DNA of 10,299 nt, taken from Spirochaetia bacterium. Its GTDB lineage: Bacteria; Spirochaetota; Spirochaetia; Treponematales; Breznakiellaceae. The number at the start of each line of letters is the position of its first letter. The stretch's first letter is position 1. Positions 6,250 to 10,299 of this stretch are shown here, piece after piece. The notes under the pieces are model-generated. The model saw only the letters and a list, made by a program, of their open reading frames with translations, was not told the DNA's origin and did no database searches. The stretch covers positions 1 to 10,299 of the forward strand of contig BOBI01000079.1 in the NCBI GenBank assembly GCA_026002305.1. The letters run 5' to 3'. A program made the position numbers and the translations under genes.

Positions 6250-7404
6250 TTACTGCAAAACACTTGCACCGGTTGCAAGGGCGCTGATCCAGTCAAAGTC
6301 GGCGGCGGTGGTGCTTGCGGCGGCGGCTGTTGCGGCATCGCCGGATTGATAGGCGGCGTAACGGGCGGCGGCTTCCGCCTGAACCTGCGCCTGTGCAACA
6401 TTTGATAAAGATTGATTTGAGGCCGTTTTCTGGTTGATTGTTGCCATCGCACGTTTTTGCGCGTCTTTTGCCGCCTGTTCCTGTAATTTAAGCTGTTGAT
6501 AAAATTCCGCATCACTGCGTTTTGTTTTTGAGTCCGCTTCGCTTTGTATATCTGCATAAGCTACGGCTATTTGTTTTTGTGTCGCGGTATCAGGCAGCTG
6601 CCCTATTACGTCGTTAACATATTTGCGTGTAATTTGTGTCCATATCGACTGCGGCATGGTCCACACAATGTAGTATTCATACGTGCGTGTTTTCTTACCA
6701 TCAACAGTTGTTTCTATAAGCTGCCAAAAATCCGTTACGCGCTCGTTTCCTGTTATCGTTACTTTTGTTGCCGAAGTAATTTCCTCAAGCCGCTCAACCT
6801 GACCCTGATCTACACGCCTTGACGCGGCTGTCATAACATATTGTTTTAATTCCTGTGCAAGCTGCTGCGCATAGAAAAGCCCTGCATCTATTCTGGCATT
6901 TTCTACATTTCTATCATTGGCGACACTGTACTTAATTCTGTTTGATGAATCGATCCCAAATGTTGATTGTACAGCAGATGTATCTTTATTCATTATCAAA
7001 GGTTTTAGCCATGATGGTTGTTGAGACTGTCCCATTGTTCTACCGCTCCAATCAATTATTACCGAATGTAATGGAGCCGATGAAACATTATTGCCTTTGT
7101 CGATAATGTTGTTTTCGGTTTTGTTTAGGGCATAGTCGCCAGCTTTTTCCGCCGTTCCGTTTTTCGATGATGTCGCACACGCAGATACAATGAACTACCG
7201 CGCCGCAGAGCAGCGCGGTATCAGCTTTGTTTTTGTTCCAATCTTATGAATGGATACAAAACCAAAGCTGTCGTTCTATAGGAAGTGATTGTACGTGTGC
7301 GGTTTACTACCGCTTTAGAAGAACCGCCGCAGAGCGGCGCGGTATTAAACCGCACGGAGAATAAATACCGCGATTGCAAATACTAAAATCTGATTCTTTT
7401 TCAT
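6250..7404 (-). pseudogene. LPP20-like lipoprotein, signal peptide split by repeat copy B
   Basis: The 5' piece starts at ATG 7404 (GGAGG 7416-7412, 7-nt spacing) and encodes MKKNQILVFAIAVF. It is then interrupted by repeat copy B and stops in the element. The 3' piece resumes in the same frame at 7191 with IVSACATSS and runs to TAA 6250. Joined across the element with one ATT kept, the product is 327 aa with the perfect signal MKKNQILVFAIAVFIVSAC and lipid-anchor Cys19. The mature part resembles LPP20-type proteins (PSWLKPLIMN, then an ARIDAGLFYAQQLAQELKQY helix, beta segments, then a long Ala/Gln-rich helix and an Ala/Thr-rich tail). The remaining internal ATG (7035) would give a 261-aa protein with no export signal. 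It lies downstream of the LPP20 gene in the same operon. Confidence 0.75.
7189..7362 (-). mobile_element. Structured repeat element, copy B (long form) inside a lipoprotein gene
   Basis: 174 bp including flanking ATT triplets, in reverse orientation to copies A and C. It shares 147 identical bases with copy A plus the 23-bp left end. The left stem pairs GTGCGGTTTAATACCGC with GCGGTAGTAAACCGCAC (one mismatch) around a CGCCGC/GCGGCG hairpin; a 15-bp central stem and a terminal hairpin follow. It contains no meaningful ORF. Net insertion is 171 bp, a multiple of three, but it brings an in-frame TAA 15 bp inside. Flanks rejoin as a continuous lipoprotein signal peptide, which is direct evidence of insertion with ATT as target or 3-bp duplication. 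Confidence 0.8.
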
Positions 7405-7418
7405 TTTAATTCCTCCAT

Positions 7419-7458
7419 AGAATTTTTTACTTGTCTTTAGAATTTTTTACTTGTCTTT
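7419..7458. repeat. Exact 20-bp tandem duplication over the LPP20 stop codon
   Basis: AGAATTTTTTACTTGTCTTT is repeated exactly at 7419-7438 and 7439-7458. On the coding strand each copy holds AAAGACAAGTAA, the last codons and stop of the LPP20 gene. The duplication lengthens the gap to the next Shine-Dalgarno without altering the protein, consistent with slipped-strand replication. Confidence 0.85.
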
Positions 7459-8481
7459 ATTTTTAAACACGTTATTAAACGCGCTTGAAAACGATTTTTC
7501 TATCTCTTGTGCAAGCGCCGTATAAGCACGACGTTTAGCTACATCGGGTGTTACGGCGCCCTGACGTGTTGCATTTGCATTATACGTCCACAGCGCCCCT
7601 GTTTTACCGGATAACACGGCGGTTACCGTAGGATAATAAAATGTTCCTGTATCAGTCTGCCGGACACCCTCGTCAACTAAAACTTCGCATAACGCGGAAG
7701 TTGCGGCACGGTTTGTTATTACAGTAAAACCTTCGGCGTTAAAACTTTTGGAAAAAGCGGTAGTGATAATGCCGTCTGAGTCTGCAGGGCAATTAATAAA
7801 TATTTGATTCTTCTGGCGCGCGGCAATTATTTTTTGTGGCAATTCTTCTATCTGCGCATTAACAACTCTGTATGTTGCTTCCGCTTTAGCCGGATACAGA
7901 GTTTGTGCAAAAAGTGTTATTGTAAGAAATTCAACACTGTCGGAATATGCGGCGCAGGCCATGTATGCAAAATATTTTTTAAGATCATCGCTTTCTTTTT
8001 CCGCAGCTTCGTGCAGCGCACTAAACACACCCGCCGCTTTTTCCACACGCGGAAGATAGATTTCCCACGCTTCTTCGCGGTCGATATACGCAACTACCGC
8101 CCATTCGTTTTTGTTGGCGTTGTAAGGCTGCGACAAACGTACGGCGATTAAGTTTGTTTCAGACTTTATCAAGGTATCGGTATCGCGTGTTGTTGATTCG
8201 TAATCAACTCCGTTTTGTGTGCCGCTCAATCTTTTACGCGACACCTTATCCGTTACTTCCCGTGTAAAATAACGCGACAGTTCCACAGTCGCCGCCATTT
8301 CTGCATCCTTGCGCGTCCCGCCTTCACCTTTCTGCGCAATATAAACACTTCGCGGATAAGCCAACTGCACCCCATTCCCTGTCGCAGCCCATTGCGGCGG
8401 CGCACTTGCAGTTACACATGATACAAATACAGCAAAACTTACAAGTGTAAGAAGTGCAGGCTTTACAAAGATATTTTTCAT
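7447..8481 (-). CDS. LPP20 family lipoprotein
   Basis: A 344-aa predicted lipoprotein. The signal peptide is MKNIFVKPALLTLVSFAVFV followed by SC, with Cys22 as lipid anchor; Phe at -3 fits relaxed spirochaete lipoboxes. The mature N-terminus has PPQWAATGNGVQLAYPRSVY and EGGTRKDAEMAATVELSRYF, the Pro-x-Trp and G...A...A.aeLa pattern of LPP20-type domains. A middle alpha-helical segment (ALHEAAEKESDDLKKYFAYM) and a second alpha/beta domain (about 215-344) follow. It is likely envelope-anchored; function unknown. The Shine-Dalgarno GGAG (8491-8488), 6 nt before the ATG, belongs to repeat copy C, so expression depends on the element. It heads a two-gene lipoprotein operon, divergent from vapBC. 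Confidence 0.8.
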   Translation of the reverse strand: MKNIFVKPALLTLVSFAVFVSCVTASAPPQWAATGNGVQLAYPRSVYIAQKGEGGTRKDAEMAATVELSRYFTREVTDKVSRKRLSGTQNGVDYESTTRDTDTLIKSETNLIAVRLSQPYNANKNEWAVVAYIDREEAWEIYLPRVEKAAGVFSALHEAAEKESDDLKKYFAYMACAAYSDSVEFLTITLFAQTLYPAKAEATYRVVNAQIEELPQKIIAARQKNQIFINCPADSDGIITTAFSKSFNAEGFTVITNRAATSALCEVLVDEGVRQTDTGTFYYPTVTAVLSGKTGALWTYNANATRQGAVTPDVAKRRAYTALAQEIEKSFSSAFNNVFKNKDK

Positions 8482-8484
8482 ATT

Positions 8485-8534
8485 ATTCTCCGTGCGGTTT
8501 AATACCGCGCCGCAGAGCGGCGCGGTAGTTCATT
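8485..8534 (+). mobile_element. Structured repeat element, copy C (minimal, single-hairpin form)
   Basis: 50 bp including ATT on both sides. It has the same left end (23 bp) and right end as copies A and B but lacks the core: left arm TACCGCGCCGC (8503-8513), loop AGA, right arm GCGGCGCGGTA (8517-8527), a perfect 11-bp stem. It looks like a left-end/right-end fusion formed by loss of the core. It lies between the vapBC promoter and the LPP20 start, and on the minus strand supplies GGAG at the right distance for LPP20 translation, with the hairpin in the LPP20 leader. Confidence 0.75.
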
Positions 8535-8540
8535 GATTCC

Positions 8541-8569
8541 TTGTAATTAAATATTTTTATTCATATAGT
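8541..8569 (+). promoter_or_regulatory. Predicted sigma-70 type promoter of the vapBC operon
   Basis: TTGTAA (8541-8546), a 17-bp spacer and TATAGT (8564-8569), 19 bp before the antitoxin ATG. Good agreement at both boxes. It starts 7 bp after repeat copy C. Confidence 0.65.
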
Positions 8570-8587
8570 AAGAAGAGTGAGGCAAAT

Positions 8588-8854
8588 ATGTTTGATACCG
8601 CATTGCTCTTGAAAGAAATTGAGGGCGTCCCCGATCAGTACAAAGGCGAAATTCTTGATTTTGTAGGTTATCTTAAGCACAAAGCACACCCGGAGATCTG
8701 TAAGAAACCCCCTCTGTCCAAAACAATGGAGAAAATTTGGGAACTTTGCAAAGATTCCAAAATCACCGTTGATAGTTTTCTTGAAGAACGCCACGCAGAA
8801 AATGAACGCGAGGAAGAAAAATTCCGCCGTATGTTCCACCATGAGTGCGAATAA
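8588..8854 (+). CDS. vapB: VapB-type antitoxin (DUF2281-like)
   Basis: An 88-aa acidic/basic-charged protein. The N-terminus, MFDTALLLKEIEGVPDQYKG then EILDFVGYLKHKA, matches the DUF2281-type antitoxin pattern (LPeelq-EvldFieFLk). The C-terminus is a charged helix (FLEERHAENEREEEKFRRMF) suited to binding the toxin. The start is ATG with GAGG 5 nt upstream and a good promoter before it. The stop TAA shares a base with the toxin ATG. Expected roles are toxin neutralisation and operon autorepression. The subfamily call is by pattern. Confidence 0.75.
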   Translation: MFDTALLLKEIEGVPDQYKGEILDFVGYLKHKAHPEICKKPPLSKTMEKIWELCKDSKITVDSFLEERHAENEREEEKFRRMFHHECE

Positions 8855-9273
8855 TGATCTATATCCTTGATGCCTGTTCTGTGATTGCTTTCTTTAATAG
8901 GGAAGAAGGACAGGAAAAAATTTGGGATATACTTCAGGAAGCTGAAAATAAAAGGTCTACGGTTTATATAAATATTGTTAATCTTATGGAAGTTCACTAT
9001 GGTTTTTACCGTGATTTTGGCAAAGAAACTGCGCTTAAAATTCTTAACCAAATATATGACCTTCCCATTACAATTATTGACACCATAAACAAACAAGTGT
9101 TTGACGAAACTTCCCGTCTTAAAAGCACTTACAAAATTTCTCTTGCCGACGCCATCGGCCTTGCCACCGCGATTACCTTGAACGGTGTTTTTGTTACCGC
9201 CGATGGGGAACTTGCCGAACTTGAAAAACTGGAACACGCTCCTGTTTTCTGGTTCCGGCTTCCGAAAAAATAA
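8854..9273 (+). CDS. vapC: VapC-type PIN-domain RNase toxin
   Basis: A 139-aa PIN domain with the expected acidic site: Asp6 (IYILDACSVIAFF), Glu46 (IVNLMEVHYG), Asp99 (SLADAIGLATA) and Asp117 (VFVTADGEL). Family members are Mg-dependent RNases cutting tRNA or rRNA and are held inactive by the cognate antitoxin. The start is taken as ATG 8854 (TAATG overlap); an in-frame GTG at 8845 would add only MRI. Length and motifs are complete, so this is probably a functional pair. No terminator is visible after the stop. Confidence 0.9.
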   Translation: MIYILDACSVIAFFNREEGQEKIWDILQEAENKRSTVYINIVNLMEVHYGFYRDFGKETALKILNQIYDLPITIIDTINKQVFDETSRLKSTYKISLADAIGLATAITLNGVFVTADGELAELEKLEHAPVFWFRLPKK

Positions 9274-9374
9274 TGCGAATCGACCATAGTCACTCACCGA
9301 TCTTACCTCCGTAGAATTTGGCATAAAAGAATTCCTTGGGCTGTAATTTGCCGTCAATAGTGTTAGGCGCAACC

Positions 9375-9746
9375 TTATTTGAATCTCCAACCTTTCGCCA
9401 TTAATTTTTCTCCTTCCGGATATACATAAAGTACAGACTTTTTGCAACCTTTCCACTCGGCGCCCATCGTTTCTGAGTTGTATGAAATTTTTTTAATTTC
9501 GAGCATAAATTTGAAATCTTTTCCTCCCTGCCATTCTACAGGCCCCCATGCAAAAGGTTGCTTTGTTGGAAGCGTATCTTTAATCCTTTCATATCGATTT
9601 TTTGCTTCATCACCCCAAAGACATTCATCTTTCATAAAAGCATTAGTTAGCAATTTAGGTAAATTTGCCACCGCTCCGATGCCCGTTAATAATGCTCCTA
9701 TAGCCGTAATAATTTTTGTAATAATAACAATTATTTCAAAACACAT
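9375..9746 (-). CDS. Unrecognised small membrane-anchored protein
   Basis: A 123-aa protein; no family recognised. The N-terminal ~35 residues are hydrophobic (ITKIITAIGALLTGIGAVAN), fitting a membrane anchor or uncleaved signal. They are followed by a soluble domain with several aromatics (WGPVEWQGGKDFKFMLEIKK, then SETMGAEWKGCKKSVLYVYP). The start ATG has AAGGA about 6 nt upstream. The coding sequence is AT-rich, lower in GC than the efflux operon, suggesting transfer. The stop at 9377-9375 is followed in the +1 frame by ~30 sensible codons (see findings), so the 3' end may be frameshifted. Confidence 0.55.
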   Translation of the reverse strand: MCFEIIVIITKIITAIGALLTGIGAVANLPKLLTNAFMKDECLWGDEAKNRYERIKDTLPTKQPFAWGPVEWQGGKDFKFMLEIKKISYNSETMGAEWKGCKKSVLYVYPEGEKLMAKGWRFK

Positions 9747-9889
9747 TTTTTCCTTCTTTTCGCAAATAGCGATTTTAATTTTCTAAACTAATCCGTAGTT
9801 TTTCCTTACATAAAAATTTTTTTTACGATACAATAACCCATTACATTATTTTTTTACGTCATTCCATCCTCCTTAATATGCTTAAACAT

Positions 9890-10198
9890 TTATTTAAATT
9901 CATAACTTTTTTTCCATTTACCAGTATCAATTGGCTGATCGGTTGGTGTAACACTCATGCTAATGTCATAATTACCTCTACCGCGCAATCTTTTTACACC
10001 TAGTACTTTTATTGTTAAATTATCCGTAATATCATTTGCCGAAACATTAAAACCAACATTTTTAGTACAAGAGGAGGAGGAGGAGGGACTACTATAAGCA
10101 CTAATATGGATTGTTGGAGGGGATCTTTCTTTAACATAAAGATCCAGAGTAAAATCAGCTCTACCATCGTCCACTAGTGTTCTGTCCAATACAGACAC
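9890..10198 (-). CDS. Unrecognised beta-rich protein, possibly 5'-truncated
   Basis: 102 aa from GTG 10198. The content is beta-prone and charged (TLVDDGRADFTLDLYVKERS, then VGFNVSANDITDNLTIKVLG, ending IDTGKWKKSYEFK), with a Ser run from an in-frame TCC repeat. No Shine-Dalgarno precedes the GTG, and the frame stays open to the right window edge with a hydrophobic stretch (VILLSSYLLYQICF), so the real start is unclear. It may be a fragment, an extracytoplasmic protein with a distal start, or part of a gene cut by the opposing gene at 10228. No family recognised. Confidence 0.4.
   Translation of the reverse strand: MSVLDRTLVDDGRADFTLDLYVKERSPPTIHISAYSSPSSSSSCTKNVGFNVSANDITDNLTIKVLGVKRLRGRGNYDISMSVTPTDQPIDTGKWKKSYEFK
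10071..10087. repeat. GAG trinucleotide microsatellite (5 units)
   Basis: (GAG)5 followed by GG; on the minus strand it encodes consecutive Ser (TCC) codons in the overlying ORF. Unit changes would keep the frame. Confidence 0.8.
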
Positions 10199-10220
10199 AG
10201 TAAAACAGATTTGATATAAT
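10192..10220 (+). promoter_or_regulatory. Predicted promoter at the right edge
   Basis: CAGACA (10192-10197; four of six match TTGACA), a 17-bp spacer, and a perfect TATAAT (10215-10220). The predicted transcription start would fall at or next to the ATG at 10228, implying a leaderless message. Confidence 0.5.
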
Positions 10221-10227
10221 AAAAGAT

Positions 10228-10299
10228 ATGAAGAAAGAAGTATTACCCCAGCTAAAGGACCGGGACAAAAAAATAATGGAGAATATACTTGCCGCAGGA
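10228..10299 (+). CDS. Start of an unidentified gene, cut by the window edge
   Basis: ATG 10228 opens a frame that runs to the edge: MKKEVLPQLKDRDKKIMENI, then LAAG. Lys/Glu-rich with a helical pattern. No Shine-Dalgarno precedes it, but a near-consensus promoter lies directly upstream. Too little is visible to name a family. Confidence 0.4.
   Translation, partial: MKKEVLPQLKDRDKKIMENILAAG

Noticed and set aside
6174..6557. Minus-strand ORF rich in Pro and Arg overlapping the lipoprotein 3' end
   Set aside because: The Pro-rich stretch is the alternate-frame reading of GC-rich Ala codons; no start signal, and it crosses the HEPN junction.
4717..7362. Inversion between copies A and B as the cause of the split lipoprotein gene
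   Set aside because: The flanks of B rejoin into one signal peptide in the present orientation, so insertion alone explains it; no net inversion is needed.
7804..8151. Plus-strand ORF of 115 codons inside the LPP20 gene
   Set aside because: Antisense reading, rich in Phe/Cys/Arg as expected from the complement of Lys/Glu/Ala codons.
8503..8527. Perfect GC hairpin as an intrinsic terminator
   Set aside because: No T tract follows on either strand, and it is part of the repeat element; similar hairpins in copies A and B also lack T runs.
4717..8534. CRISPR array
   Set aside because: Only three copies, unequal lengths, different orientations and kilobases apart; no regular spacers.
8668..9456. 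Long minus-strand ORF (262 codons) antisense to the vapBC operon
   Set aside because: It overlaps two genes with clear PIN and antitoxin motifs, promoter and Shine-Dalgarno; its own sequence is low-complexity Asn/Phe/Lys/Arg-rich with no motif.

Overview
The window looks like an accessory, rearranged stretch of a spirochaete chromosome, most likely Treponema or a close relative. This assignment is an inference. It rests on the pairing of an RND pump with a PG0541-type PII-like protein, the LPP20-type lipoproteins with relaxed lipoboxes, the RelE/HigB-type toxin family and the VirB8/TrbF remnant; no rRNA or other phylogenetic marker is present. No tRNA, rRNA or CRISPR array was seen.

Layout. 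1-2376 (+): the 3' part of an RND efflux permease, a coupled PG0541-like protein, and a 29-codon ORF coupled to its stop. 2381-2949 (-): an intact toxin-first TA pair (PF06296-like RelE toxin plus an antitoxin with no visible HTH). 3124-4532 (+): an unrecognised, probably secreted protein that has lost its start. 4510-6247 (-): remnants and small modules: an unidentified ORF tail, repeat copy A, a second TA pair whose toxin has lost its start codon at a junction with a VirB8/TrbF fragment, an intact MNT nucleotidyltransferase, and the last ~60 codons of its HEPN partner. 6250-8481 (-): a two-gene lipoprotein operon (LPP20 family, then a second lipoprotein whose signal peptide is split by repeat copy B). 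8485-8534: short repeat copy C, which supplies the LPP20 Shine-Dalgarno. 8541-9273 (+): a complete vapBC-type operon with a good promoter. 9375-10198 (-): two small unrecognised genes. 10228-10299 (+): the start of a possible gene cut by the window edge.

The most notable item is a small, non-coding, heavily structured repeat family present three times (A 4717-4918, B 7189-7362, C 8485-8534). All copies begin ATTCTCCGTGCGG, end GCGGTAGTTCATT and are bounded by ATT. Removing copy B plus one ATT restores a perfect lipoprotein signal peptide. Removing copy A leaves the antitoxin 2 protein unchanged and swaps TGA for TAA. A and B share 147 identical bases in opposite orientation and fold into several stem-loops; C is a minimal version with one perfect 11-bp hairpin. 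This fits a MITE- or PATE-like mobile element inserting at ATT.

Overall the region holds several toxin-antitoxin modules (RelE-type twice, HEPN/MNT, PIN/VapBC) among gene fragments, as expected for an integration hotspot or a decayed conjugative element next to a conserved efflux operon. Functions of intact genes are inferred from motifs by eye; no database search was run.
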